64,000 nucleotides of DNA, taken from Acanthaster planci. Lineage: Eukaryota; Echinodermata; Asteroidea; Valvatida; Acanthasteridae. The DNA is taken from positions 543,196-607,195 of the forward strand of contig NW_019091516.1 in NCBI RefSeq assembly GCF_001949145.1, read 5' to 3'. Positions 38,401 through 51,481 of this stretch are shown here, piece by piece. Both the position numbers and the translations under genes were made by a program. The notes below the pieces were generated by a model that saw nothing but the letters and a program-made list of their open reading frames with translations, ran no database searches and was not told the origin of the DNA. The stretch's first letter is position 1. The number at the start of each line of letters is the position of its first letter.

Positions 38401-41400
38401 AGTGCAAAAAATATAAAGGATGTTCCAGAAATAAATATAAAATAGAAATAAAAGGTTAATTTGGCCAAATTTTGTGCAGTGTAACTACAACTGTAGATTC
38501 GTTTACTGTGAAGTAGGAACAAAATCATTCAAATGATAGGTTGCTAACATATTTCTCCAGTTAAACTCCCCAAAACTCCATCATTTGGAAAAATAATATG
38601 GTACATAGTTATAATCACATGGCACACAACTTGGACAAAGTAACCCTGTATTTACATGTATAAGCATGAGCAACTGTGATCCTTGGTGTGCATTGGTTGG
38701 AGCCTTTGTCAGTGAAATTTTATTTAGTTTCTTCTCAACTTCTTGTCAGAAGAAATAGCAAGTTCATGCAGTAAGGTTTTTGTTTGTGTTGTAGTTCTTT
38801 TAACAAATTGCTGTAGCGGCAAAGACATTTAGTCATTACTCAAATATTATTCATGTCTGCCGAAGTGCAAATAAAATTCAAAACCCACGATCTGTGATGC
38901 AAGGTCACTTGATAACGGAATTGAAGCAAAAGAAGGCTTTTCAAAAATTAAAGTTTTTGAAGTTTCCGTCACATGTACTGTCTTGGATCATTGATACTGG
39001 TCAGTTTTGTTTTTTTCACAAATTTTTTTTCCCCAAAATTCTCCTCCATAGTGTTTAGGACGGGCATACATGTACTTAACAAGTATTGCTGTATCCATTC
39101 ATGATTTCTGCCCACAGAAGATGAAGTTCCTGCTTCTCGAGCAGAAGTACCTGGAGTATCTGGAGGAGAGCCGAATCCTGGAGGCACTGCAGTGCCTCCG
39201 CCAGGAGCTGACGCCCCTCAAGTTCAACACCGAGAGGGTCCACGTGCTGAGTGGGTACGTTGTCTTGTGCATTCTTTGCATTGGCTTGTGCCCCGGCCTT
39301 GAGAGGGATGGTCGAATCCTGGCTTGAGAAAAAGGAAAGACATGTCGTAGTTCCTGTACATTGGTACACAAATCGCAAAAGGCGTCCTCCTTAGCACATG
39401 ACCAGTGTACAGATATCTGGTAAATATTGCTGTTGGCCAGTAAAATACATTTGTTCACTTGCCCTGTTTTAAACTGTCATTTGTCAGGGTCGCTTCCAGT
39501 TCTAGATTTTTCCTAGTTCTGGATCGCTTGAAAAGAGAAGCTACCTTTTTTTATGTTGTCTAATAGTACTTTTTTATGCAAGTGCTGTTTTGAAAGGCAG
39601 CAAGTAAATTTCTTCCTATGCAAATTTTGTTATCCGAAATTTCTAGAGAAGGAATTTCAGCCAGATCTGGCTTGCACTTTAACATGGTCGAACAGTTTTT
39701 CAGAAATTATGGGAGCCAAAAAATCAACAAAAATTCACAGGACACAACGTCAATCATTTCATGTGATTCCAAATACTTTTTAGAGTCACTGCTTATGAAT
39801 ATTTGCCAAAAGCTGAATGTGTTTTTCACCTAGTGTTAGATCGTGCATGCAAGTACAAGTATATGTATAGATGCACCTATGTGGCAAACTCAACTACATG
39901 TGCATAACAAATTTGTGTGTGATATTATGGGTTTTCAGCTGTGGCTTGCTGTGCAGCTGAAAAAGTTGAGTCAGATTTCACAAGTTTTCATTCGTTTTTA
40001 ATTCACTGGAATTCTGATATGTGAACTTATATTCTGTAAATGAAGAAATTCTTCATTAGAAAATCAGCTTGTTACACTGGTTCAGGCTGGTTCAGAACTG
40101 GTTAAACCGATCTAAAAACTTGGAAAAGCACCATCGTCATTTTCGTTGATCCTGTAAGTCTAAATTAAAGTTAAAAATTTTGAAAAAAAGTGCAGTATCT
40201 CTTACACACAAAGTGGACTACCGATCACATTTCACTGGAATTTGTGGATTATTTAAGCTGCCGTCAGACTGAATAATTTTACTGATTTCGAAGTAGAAAA
40301 ATGACTGTATTTGTAAAGATGAAAATAAAAAATATGAAATTAATTGTACAGGTTTTTTTATTGTTAATTTTAAGTTTTGAATCTTCCACTTTTACATTTT
40401 AAAAATTGACAGCAAGACTGCACAATAATGGTTGAAATCATTAAGTTGAAAACAGTCAGGACCTGCATTAACTCATTGGCAGTCAGGCAGACATTACATT
40501 GTTACTTCGTAACAGTTTCTGGTTCCTTTTGGAATTATTGAATTATTATTTATGTTTCTGGGGAATGGTAAATGGTGATAGACTGGAGAAAGCTTGTCAA
40601 AGAATTATTCCTTCTTTAGTGATGCATCCACACCAATTTCTCTGCAGATTTCTGATGTGTACAAGCAAAGAAGAGCTCCACAGACGAGCGGATTGGGCAG
40701 GGAAGGGCCACGCCTCCAGGACAAAGCTTATGGAGCAGCTCCAAAGTATGGGAAGAAAGAGTAACTGCCAAAAAATCTGACCTCAAGAAAATGAAGGTTC
40801 AACTTGGCAAGCAAACCACGAGTAGATTCTCAGCGGAGCAGCTTACGATTAGGTCAAAGATGGACACCTGGGGCCAGAGCCAGTCTTGAGTCTAAAAAGA
40901 ATCTTGCCTAATTGAAATCAGTAGGAACCCTTTACATTTTTAACTCGAGCATCAACAGGATGCCAGACTGAGTGATACCTCAAAACAAACAATTCCAGTT
41001 TCTCGTTCTTCAAACTGAAACAAAATATCCTGAAAAAAATAGCCTGAAAGTTCATTTTGTTGGATCTGAACTCATCTGATGATGATAATGATGATGATGA
41101 CAGTAGTAGTATGTGTGTTGAGAGGAATCACACTGATGTGGTATTGATTTGATTTAGAAGGATAAAGACAATGATAGTGATTGCAGTGATGATGATTGTG
41201 GAAAAGTGGACTTAAATTTCCAGTGACTATGATGGGTTTTGTCGCACTGACAATGGAAATTATGTGCATCATGTCATTGCAATGCCACACAGGTTATGAA
41301 GCATTCTCTGCTGAAAGCGATTTTAAGAAAGATCCAATATGTTCGAGGTATGTTCAGTTTTCCAATTTTTAATCTTTGCCTTCTTGCTGTCCAAGCCTTC

Positions 41401-44400
41401 CTTCCTCCATCTGTTATGCTACCACCGAGGCGGTTATACACCCTTCTCAATCAAGCTGTAGAGCTTCAGAAGCATCGGTGTCCCTACCACAACACCACCA
41501 TCAAGAATGATGACTCCCTTCAATCAATTTCACTCCTGCACGATCATATATGTAGTCGGTAAGACCATTTGGATTGCCTTTAGGGATGATAAAAGGATCT
41601 TTTGAAATTGACTTGAAGTACTGTTGCATTTTCTTAAGCCATGCTCGTATGTGTCCATTCTCACGAGCTTTAAATTCTCATTAAAGTTTTCAGGGCTCAG
41701 GTACAGTAAGTTCGGCATCCATACAGTTAGTCATTGTGGAATGGAAGCAATGGATTTTCTTCAGTCAGGAAAAAAATACTAGCGTGCTGATCAAGCACTT
41801 CTGCAAGATTTGCCAGTGAAGGACAGCTCGACCCCTTCACACGCAACCATGATTTATCAACCTTACACAGAGGCAGTTGAGCCATGCTATATAAAGTGTA
41901 ACACTTGTAGTTTATACAGGTTGTAGATAGGGACTAAACAGAAGTATTTTTCATTAGTCTAAACTTTGAGCCAGACAAACGTTGGTGGTAGTCTGATACA
42001 ACATTTGATGGCTTGTTCCCAGGAAATGTTGAAGTTTGGCATTAGCGTTTATTGGATGGAACAAACCAGTTTTGTCGCATTCAATTCAATTGAAACATAC
42101 ATTTCATGTTGTCTGTAAACTCTTCACATTCACTAGTTAGTAAACCATCAAGCAACATAAATATTCCAGGCTTTTAGAAGACATAAAAAGCACTTTAGCT
42201 CAGTAGCTTGGTCTTGAATAGAAATTTTCTTACCACAAGTTGAGAGAACTTCTCTACAATCTCTCAATCTGCAGGAACCAATTTCCATCGAAGTGCAGGC
42301 AGGTGGTGCCCGACCACTGTGACGAGGTGTGGTTCTGTAAGTTCTCACCGGATGGCACCAAGCTGGCCACAGGATCCAAAGACACGACTGTCATCATTTG
42401 GGACATTAATCAGGTAAGACAGTCCCACGCTGCTGCCGTGTCTACCACCTGTCTTCTGAGGAGTTCAGGCCTCTGCTTCTGGCCTGTTCCAAAGCCTCTA
42501 CCTTACCATCTTGGCCTTTTCGTACACAAATCATCTTGTTATATAAGAGTCGTCAATTTCATTTGAAGGCAACTTGAGTGTCTCAACGTGATATTATGAT
42601 GCTCTCTCTGATATGCTGTTGCAGGATACATTAGAGTTGAAAGCCATAAAAACGCTGGAGGGTCATTCTTACGGCGTCTCCTTCCTAGCCTGGAGTCCAG
42701 ACTGCAAGTATCTCATAGCCTGTGGTCCAGAAGAATGCTCGGAATTGTGGGTCTGGAACGTAGAGGTATAAAATCCACAATACTTCTGACTCTTCTGTTA
42801 GATAACCAGTTTCCTTTTTCCAAACCTGACAATAGTCAGCAGGATCCAACCATAAGCAGGGTCTGTCCAATGTTGTTTTGAGCAGTAAAAGAAATAAACT
42901 TCCAGCTGTCGGATTCTTGTTGATTAAAGACAGTGCCATATCGGCACCCAGGAGCCAATTTCATGGAGCTGCTTAAGCACAAAACTTGCTGAAGTGCGAA
43001 AAAGCTTACTTGATAAATCAGTTAACCAGCCAAAACTCCATTTGATGTATATTGTTTTGAGATTGTATTTAGCTGTTCTTTAGTTAGCATGACAATCAGA
43101 TAGAGTTTGAGCTGGTAACCTTTGTTTGTTAAGCAAAGTTTTTTCCTACTTAAGCAAATTTTGTGCTTAAGCAGCTCCATGAAATTGGCACCTGTACATT
43201 CAGTTTGTTAGATTCTTTTAGATGCAGTGCGGTAGTTGCAAAGTACCAACTGTCAGGGGTTTCGATTAAGTTATTGAACATTATGGCAGTTGCACTGCTG
43301 CAGGAGTAAATGAAAAATATTATGTACCCAAATATGGCATTGGCTTGACAGGAAAGTTTGAAACTTCAAGAGAGTATATATGTAGTTTTGTGGTTGCATG
43401 GGATGCACAAAGTGGCCCTATTGACCCATTTCCGATTGCGTTGAACATTTTACTGGCAGACAGGGGAGAGCAAAACCAAAATCAGTCAGTCGCCGGAGGA
43501 CAGCTTAACGAGCGCCTCCTGGAATGCAGACAGCAAACGCTTTGTCACGGGAGGCAATCGGGGACAGTTTTATCTGTGTGTAAGTATTAATGTCACAGAG
43601 TGGCGTGAAATGATGGTACAGTACATGGACGTTCTCCACAATGTGATTATTAAATTTGAACAGCTGTGGCATACATTTAGGTGGTATTCAAATGAGGAAT
43701 GTTTTTGAATAAATTGTTCAAATTATTCTTTCCACTGTGTGATGCATTATTTTTTTTTATACAACGCCTGAATTAATCCTGAATAAATACTCGACCGTGC
43801 TGTGCCTTGCGTTCAATGACACGTGATCAATGACCCACCTACTTTTTATCAGATAACTGGAATTTGTTTAGTTGTATAAATTCTTGTAACACATGTTGTA
43901 AGCAAAAGACTGGAATGCCATGGCAGCAAGTACTTAATGCTTGGCTGTGTAGCGTGTATGTAAGGATTTTAATACAGGGTACACCAAGTTAATTCATTTG
44001 TCGAACATGTCACATCCAAATACATGTACGTAGTTGCCCTGGATCCTTCTGATATATAGTGACATTGTTTGTTGTAGTGTGACAGCCCCACTTCTTATTT
44101 AGTATTCAGTCTGCATGGAGATGAACTCAATGCAGGGACCAATCGTATTCCTTCATTGATGGAGAGCCTATAATAATCAAAGCAAGTAGCATCCAACGTT
44201 GAAAGGACATTCACTCACATTGGACTGTGGCACAGGCTAATTTTAGGGCACTCTTATAAACGTTTTGTAAGTTAGATTTGAATAAAATCTGGTACACTGA
44301 GTTATCTATATTCACTTGAACATAATTTGAATTCCCCAGACTAAAGACACTGTTGCTATACCTCTTGATTCAGTGCAAGCTTTTTCTTAATTACATAAGA

Positions 44401-47400
44401 GACACCTTGCCTCAGTACATTAAGAAACCAGTCCGTTCCAGAGATAGTGGTCGCTATGCAAAGGCTTGCCCTGAATTATGAGGTATCGCAACAGTGTCTT
44501 TAGCCTGAGGAATTCAAAGTGTTATGTTTATGTGCAATCAGATAACTCAGTGTACCAGATTTTATTCAAATTTAACTTACAAAAGGCCTATTGGTCAGAG
44601 TTTCTGTGACAACTTCCTCAAAACCTATCAATATCTCAATCACCATGTACCTAGTTTGCCTTCTGTTCCTGCAGGATTTAGATGGTAATGTCCTAGAATC
44701 CTGGGAAGGTGTCAGAGTGCAGAGCCTGTGCATCAAGGGGGACACTAACGTTGTACTGGCTGCTGACACACACAACCGCATTAGGGCCTATAACTTTGAA
44801 GACCTCACAGACCAACATGTGTAAGTATTCTGTAGATCACATTATGTGTGATTGATTTGTAAGCAAAACATCTAAGCCGCCTTCATGTGGGTGGTGATGC
44901 ACTGCAGCAGTGATGCGCCAGTGTCCGCCCCATCTCTCTCGCTTTGTCACCATTGAGGAGGTACTTGAGCATGGACACAGCCCGCGACGTTTGCATGCTT
45001 CTACGTTGTGAGTTTCTGTGGGCCATGTCAAGTGTCCAGTTATGCTGTCTTAAATAGATGCATAAATGCCCCGTGGCTCTGAATCAAGCCCATTCTTGGG
45101 ATTAAATATTCTAAAGATTCAGCACTTTGCTCACAGATTTGCAAGCAAATATCGTATCAATGCTTCTAAGTTGTCTCCATAAACGTGGCGTCGATGTGAC
45201 TATTTTGTTTTGGTACAGTATCCAGGAGGACCATTCCATCATGTCCTTCACCATCAGCTCCAACCAGCGCCAAGCCTTGCTGAGCGTGGCCTACCAGGGT
45301 GTCCATCTCTGGGACATCAAGGACAAAGTGCTGGTCCGGAAGTTCCAGGGTGTGACCCACGGCTTCTACACTATCCACTCCTGCTTTGGTGGGGTCAACG
45401 AGAAGTTCATCGCCAGCGGTAGTGAGGGTGGGTAACCCAACAGGTCTACATACTAGCGACGTCACACTCTGTTTACATGTGCACCATAGGAAAGCACATG
45501 TGTAAACAAAATGAGACATCGTTAGTACACAGATCTACTAGAAGGAGTGATTTAAAATATCCAAAAGAGCTGTACTGAAATCTTTGGACACTAGTGTTCA
45601 CTCTGTGCTGGTATAAGAGATAACATGGTTTTTACATAGGAATGACATCCCTTTAGTGTTAACCACTTCCTGCCAGGGACTCCGGAATCGGAGATNNNNN
45701 NNNNNNNNNNNNNNNNNNNNNNNNNNNNNNNNNNNNNNNNNNNNNNNNNNNNNNNNNNNNNNNNNNNNNNNNNNNNNNNNNNNNNNNNNNNNNNNNNNNN
45801 NNNNNNNNNNGGCTGCTGGGCATTACCAAAATTTTCACTCTCAAAAGTGGTGATAATCCAGCCTTGTTTTGAAACTTTTTACCAGGGTTTGGGCATTGAG
45901 AGCGAGCGGATTACCACCGGGGACAAAAGCGCTCCACCACCGCAGCGATGAGCCACACAGCACCGCTGCATGCTAATCTGGCCCCTATTGAAAAGAGGTC
46001 AGCAGTGCACTGAGCCAGGTTCTTGAACAAAAGACAGTTATATAACATCGCACAATCTGGGCTCAGTTTACAAGGCTGCAGGCCTGGCTTGAAATACTCG
46101 GACATCAGTGAAGGTCACCTGTCAACTTAGAGCAGTGTCTAAAGATTACTTGGTGCGGCTGTAAATGACCGTTAAATGAAATGATGAATTTATGAAGGAT
46201 TTTGAAAACGGAAAAAATGATAGTCATGCCGGCCCAGCATCATCCACATTGGAAAATGCCCCAGCATGAAGTGGTTAAGACTCATGTACAGATTAATGCT
46301 CATATGTTATGGGAGGCACGGAACACACATGACCAATTTCTGTTGGAATGCACGGCAGATATCTATGGAATGTATAGTCTTCACTTGTGCGCCGTACACC
46401 AAGGTTACATATTTCCCACCAGCCCATCTTTTCTTTGCCAGTGAGTCGTGGCTTCTTAGGCTCCCTAGTGAAAATGAAACCTAGTGGGTTTACCATGCTC
46501 GTGCAGAAGCCTATAAAATTTTTCTTGACAGCATTTGGCACTAGTACGGTGAATGCAGTACCTGCATTTGGACTCCCCTCGACTCAAAAAAATGGAGGAA
46601 TACACTTGTAAACTACATAAAACTGTGTTCCCAGCTTGGAAGGGGGTGAGTTCTTCTAGACGTTCATGGAAGTGCATCAAATTAAAACAGGTTGTTAAAT
46701 GAAGGATGGTTTACAATATCACAGCAGGCGGTAGGTGTGTGTGTGAAATTCCTCTTTGACCAATCGGCAGTAGTCAATTGCCAAAGTGCGCATGCGTGCT
46801 CAACTTGAGACAGCTGCGCGAGAGTAAATGGCCCCTTTGAATGGCGTCGCGTCAGATTTGTCTGCATAACAAAGTTAATACATGTACATGTACTTGGACC
46901 AGCCTGCTTACCTTGTTATAACCAGAATTTGTCACAAAAGGACAGAAATTTGCTCCACATAACAGTAATTTTTTATAACAGCGTTCTTTATATTGAGTCA
47001 ACTGTGTTTACCGTAAAGGCTTTTGGATAGTAGATTGAAAGTGTCTGGGTAAGATAGAATCTGTATCCTCTTGCAGACAATAACGTTTACATATGGCACG
47101 TCAAGGATGAGATGCCTATTGCAGTACTGCAGGGTCACACACGGACCGTCAACTGCGTAGCCTGGAATCCAGTGCTTCCCAACATGCTAGTCAGTGTCTC
47201 TGACGATTGCACCATCCGTGTCTGGGGACCAGACGAGTCAGGTAAGGGAAGCCAGGCTAGGTGAGGACGGAAGTTCACCAAGAAGGCAACTCTGGTACAA
47301 AATGGTCAGATAGGTGTTGTTTTATTGTGAGGATAAGTGTAACAGTGGCTAGAAATACAGTAGTCACACCCTACTTTGTTATTTTCTGGCTAAAGATCAG

Positions 47401-47543
47401 ACCAAATGATCGGACTCTTTTCCCCAATGTCCTTCACCCCAGCAGTACCAATGAAGCTAATAGTGAAGTACCCTCATTATTTAGGTAACATTTCGCATTG
47501 TATGTGTTCTGTTTCAGAGGGCGATGGAAGCACAGAAGTATGA
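32440..47543 (+). CDS. WDR26: WDR26, GID/CTLH E3 ligase subunit (LisH-CTLH-WD40)
   Basis: Thirteen coding exons: 32440-32675, 34952-35051, 35627-35683, 39118-39254, 40648-40745, 41396-41558, 42275-42413, 42625-42765, 43460-43579, 44675-44820, 45219-45427, 47077-47241, 47518-47543. Phases agree; 1737 bases, 578 aa. Domains: LisH at about 65-97 ([20 protein letters not shown]), CTLH at about 98-160 ([20 protein letters not shown]), the conserved [13 protein letters not shown] linker near 211, then a seven-bladed WD40 propeller at about 270-570 (for example [12 protein letters not shown] and [13 protein letters not shown]). WDR26 is the metazoan Gid7, which scaffolds the CTLH complex and recruits substrates. 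The frame stays open upstream of the chosen ATG, back to a stop at 32287-32289, through SSSDSDSGGLSPPPVKKQR. The true N terminus may therefore be longer, from a CUG at 32362 or an upstream exon spliced at 32350. Introns carry two MITEs and an N gap. Confidence 0.93.
37282..37329 (+). repeat. Two-copy 24-bp tandem repeat
   Basis: CATGTACAGGCCGATAGACG followed by TTGT is repeated at once with two base changes (CCTACAGACG). It lies in WDR26 intron 3; no function is suggested. Confidence 0.6.
41077..41100 (+). repeat. Short ATG/GAT microsatellite
   Basis: (GATGAT)-type trinucleotide run in WDR26 intron 5, with scattered GATGAT words for another 110 bases. Confidence 0.7.
42949..43194. repeat. 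MITE with about 35-bp inverted ends, 246 bp
   Basis: The left end CAGGAGCCAATTTCATGGAG continues into CTGCTTAAGCACAAAA. The right end is its inverted copy (TTTTGTGCTTAAGCAGCTCC then ATGAAATTGGCACCTG). It lies in WDR26 intron 8. The end phrase (CCAATTTCAT.GAGCTGCTTAAGCA) looks like a family common in marine invertebrate genomes; that recollection is not verified here. Confidence 0.65.
44262..44586. repeat. Long-inverted-repeat MITE, copy 1
   Basis: Arms of about 120 bases are inverted copies of each other. The left arm has GTTTTGTAAGTTAGATTTG and AATAAAATCTGGTACACTGA. The right arm has TCAGTGTACCAGATTTTATT and AAATTTAACTTACAAAA. The middle is about 80 bases. It lies in WDR26 intron 9, 88 bases before exon 10. 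A second, partial copy is at 57140-57360. Confidence 0.7.
45659..46278. mobile_element. piggyBac-type MITE, copy 1, with N gap inside
   Basis: Bounded by TTAA on both sides. The left end is CCACTTCCTGCCAGGGAC and the right end, inverted, is CCACTTCATGCTGGGG. The body matches copy 2 at 50928-51481 throughout (for example GGCTGCTGGGCAT and AGCGATGAGCCACA). TTAA targets with CCxxTTxCTGCC-like ends are typical of the piggyBac superfamily. It lies in WDR26 intron 11. No transposase is encoded. Confidence 0.7.
45696..45810. other. Assembly gap (115 N)
   Basis: A gap inside the MITE at 45659-46278. The matching part of copy 2 (50961-51054) is 94 bases, so the missing sequence is probably ordinary MITE interior. 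Confidence 0.99.
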
Positions 47544-49489
47544 TGTAAACCTTGGGGGAGTGGCTTAGCTCTCCAAATGGACGAACGTCACAGTGAAGGC
47601 ATTATCCTCGGAACTTTTTGAGAACTTGTGTCCTGTGTTTTTTATATAATTGATACAGTAGTGTTTTTTTAGTCGGTGAAGTGGAAGCGCTAACAAGGAA
47701 TTGACTTGACATGGAGACGTGACCTTGGAGAGTGCCTAAGGTGTTAAAGAGTGTTTTTTTTAAAAAGGCCAGGATTTGTGGATTGACATGTCATCACTGG
47801 ATCTGGTGTTGTGCATTGCGAGAACTTCTTTTGCTCGAGGAGTTTTTCAACTGCTGGTGTTACCTGGCTACCCATGCTGCGCGGTAAACGGACTTTGAAA
47901 ACTGGGGAAGCGGCTCGGCTGATGTCTGAGTCTGAACATTTTCTTTCATGTGACTTGGAGACTAAGCCAGATATTGACTGTTTTGGAATGACAAGATTAA
48001 TATGCAGAGTGACACAATTTTCTACAGTACGTGACTGGTTTGGATGCACCACTTTCTTTTCCACCACACTACCAGCCAGAATGCCTGTCTTGAGTTTTTC
48101 CCTACACCAGCAATTAACGCTGTTAACGTTTGTGCTTTTGTGCTGCTGAAACCGGAAGTGCACTACTAAAACTGGAAGCTATTACATAATGCATGGTGGA
48201 ATAGTCGGGCCGTGTCACGTGACTCTGAGTAACCATTCCCCAGTGGTCAGCAATCCAACTTGAGTCTGCAAACACTGTCTTCAACTACGTGTATGTGTTC
48301 TCCGTGAATAGTCTAGGTAGAAATGTGTGGACACGCATTGCATTCACGTCTGTCTCGGGTTGTTCGTGTGACTTTTTCTAGGGCACATCAAAGAAACTCG
48401 CGCCCTCTACAGCTACAGGTTAATCAGGATAAACAAACAAACCAACCTGTATTTTTGTTTTATTTAAAAATGTTGGGTCATGTCTAGGTATGTTTAGAGT
48501 CAGATCGTAGGTGTGGGCGTAAAAGCCCTACATATTATGCATGTACATGTACACGTATTTGTACAGATTGGTATGGCTTAACAGCTTTAATCATTCTTAG
48601 TATTTATAGTGCTCTGTCATGGGAGGTGATGAGTGACATGGCAGTATTCGTGGCTGCATTTTGGAAGGGAAGCTGGACTCGCTCTTGAGCACCATCGGTC
48701 AGATGGACACAAGATGGCTGGCAGGTTTACCAGTACCAAACCATTAGAAGAGAAGTTACCTGGAAAGGCACTGATCCAAGGGATTCTAACCTCTAAAGTT
48801 TAAATTTGACCTAACAAATGTCCTTCATTCAGTCAGTCAGGCTTGCTCTCACAAACTGATAAGGGAATAGTGTTATTCCTTCCTTTGTTATCAGCAGTTA
48901 ATTTTACGAAACTTTAGACAGTGGCGTAACTCCACTTATGCGATTTCATGACTTATACAACAAATTATGGCATAACTTACGCAGTAAGGAATGATTTGAC
49001 TAGCTTATCATGTTCGGTTAAGCCTCATCATTGCTGAATTTTATAAGGCGTATACGAGACACGTACAGCCTTGTTGTAGAAAATAATGAAAAACTAAGAG
49101 AACTGCGAGATTTTCTGTCCGGTTCTGACGAAGAAAAGATGAACACTTTTCAAATTGCAGGCGGAGGTGATTCACTGATTGTTTGATGATTGTTGTTATA
49201 TTGGAAAGGAACAGCCGTCATAAAAGCCATTTTTGCCCTCGTTCAAGAAATTTAATATTAGAATATGGCGCAGCTATGCAACTTTTCGTGAAATCGAACA
49301 TAAATATATAGCTCAGCTACAGCGTAAATTTGTGGCACAAGGCTTACACATGGTTCAAAGTTGCACCACGTTTCGTGAAATTGACTGCAGGTTACAAGGA
49401 TGGACTTCTAAAGTCCTTGACTCCCTAAGCAAGTCAGAGACCCATACCAGCGGTGCTGCACACTATTTTACAGTTATCTTTTGCTTTAG

Positions 49490-49495
49490 AATAAA
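49490..49495 (+). terminator. Candidate polyadenylation signal of WDR26
   Basis: AATAAA, the first canonical hexamer downstream of the WDR26 stop (47543). Use is inferred. Confidence 0.35.
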
Positions 49496-49566
49496 AGATT
49501 AAATGTCTTTTGTGTACATTTAGGTTACTCACATGTGACCATGTTGTAGTTAAGATCTCTTAAGAA

Positions 49567-49693
49567 ATCACAAGACCCCACAAGACCAACACAAGGCCTG
49601 CAGTCTGCATTCGGCTCAAAAGCTATTCAAATGAACTGGGACAAATGCATTCCTTTGTTACTCTTCGCCCTGTTGCTTGTGTCTGGTCTTGTA
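49567..49693. repeat. Palindromic short repeat (CACAAGACC family), copy 2
   Basis: CACAAGACCCCACAAGACC at the left and an inverted CTTGTGTCTGGTCTTGTAG at the right. The interior (GCATTCCTTTGTTACTCTTC) matches the copy at 21594-21735. Confidence 0.55.
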
Positions 49694-50927
49694 GTTTTTA
49701 CCATATCACACCAGTGTGTGATATCCATCTCCAGCGTTTAGACGCTAAGACAAGGAAAGACCCAGTACTGTAACACATGTTAAGTGATTGTCCTAGAGTC
49801 TGTGTAGAGGCATTACATGTCAATGCTTTCCACTGACTGATGGGTTGGTTGACATGGCTTCAATACTTACATGCAATCCGAGATGTTTGTGGTGCTCTGG
49901 GACAAGAGAGTGATTATGCAAAATATCTGGAGCGCTGGTTTATAGTGGGGGGGGCCTAGGCAATGCAAATTGTGGCACTCTCGTGACGTTACGGTGTCAT
50001 TAAATACTCGTGCTGAAAATGTGAAACACCTGATTCAAAATGCAACACCTAAACTTGACACTTTGACAGGAATTGTTCACAAGACTGCCAGTGTCACGAG
50101 GTTGCCTGTCATTTCTGGAGCAGTTCTCACTGTAATTTGTATCTTATTGTGGTGCACCCACTGTTTTTAATTGTCTCAAAATGATGTTAACATGGTGTTT
50201 TGTAGGGGTGCAAATGGTGATTGAATGCGTTAACCCTAGCTCTTCCTAATGCAACAAGATTCTAAGTACACTGTACCTGTTACAGACTTTTAACACGACG
50301 TCATGATTTGTTTACATGTGCACTCTCCCACAGCAGTGAGGGGATACAGGATTTATCAACCCCATAGGAAGATGTACATGTACATGCAAATGAAGCATGG
50401 CATTATTATTTCAGGTCTATTGCATCTTTAGGGGCGAGATTAAAAACTAATACTAAAGTACCCAGTCAGTTGAAACTTAAACCAATCAAAATCCCAATTT
50501 CCTTCTTCTTTTTTTCAGTTTTCTTAACTTTCTGGAGGTCAATATTTGGATTTCAGTCTATAAAAGTAAAGAAGTCCCATATGCTATCATTTAGTTCATT
50601 GTTAAAGCCTGTAAACGTTAAGCTGTGATTTTTTTGTCAGAAAAAAAAAGGCACTGCATGGGTTGAACAGCACTTTCCTGTAATTGGTTCTGGTGACCTA
50701 CAGGTTTTTTACTCCCGTGAATATTGGTCTCTTTTTCCCTGATATGGATTACCAGCCTAACTCAGCCAAGCACCATGTTGTTTACACCAAGTCACATTCA
50801 GTATGGCCAGTGAGTTGATTTCACAGAACACATAACTGAAATGACAATGAGTGTAATGAAATTGACCCTACATTTCTAAGACCATCATAGTTAACATGGG
50901 TTGGGTGTTAAAGAGTGGTAGGTTGCA

Positions 50928-51481
50928 TTAACCACTTCCTGCCAGGGACTCCGGATCCGGCCACTTATGCTGTATATGCGTGGCTGGGGTCTCTGAACTG
51001 GGACAAAGGGAACAGGGCCTTGCAACAAAAGACCATACTTGAAACAAAAGACCAGGCTGCTGGGCATCACAACATTTTTTCACTCTCAAAAATGGAGATA
51101 ATCCTGCCTTGTTTTGAAACAGTATACCACGGTTTGGGGCATTTAGAGTGAGAGGATTACCACCGTAGACAAAAGCACTCCACCACTGCAGCGATGAGCC
51201 ACAGCAGCACACTGAGCCACGTTCGTGAACAAAAGAATATTACATAACACCACAAAATCTGGGCTCTCTTTACAAGGCTGCAGGCCTGGCTGAAATACTC
51301 AGGCGTCAGTAGATTTCGTCTGTCTGGCTAGAGTGGACACCAGACAGTCCTTCATGTGTTTGTAAGTGTCCAGTAAATGAAGATAGGAATGTTTAAAGAA
51401 TTTTGAAAACAGAAAAAAATGATAAATATGCCGCCCCCAGCATCATCAACATTGATAAATGCCGCGGCAGGAAGTGGTTAA
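50928..51481. mobile_element. piggyBac-type MITE, copy 2 (complete)
   Basis: 554 bases bounded by TTAA, with perfect 12-bp inverted ends CCACTTCCTGCC / GGCAGGAAGTGG. It is homologous along its length to 45659-46278. It has no coding capacity. Superfamily assignment rests on the TTAA target and the end sequence. Confidence 0.75.

Noticed and set aside
47744-48163. 139-codon open frames on both strands after WDR26
   Set aside because: They lie in the likely 3' UTR with no recognisable domain and no start or splice evidence.
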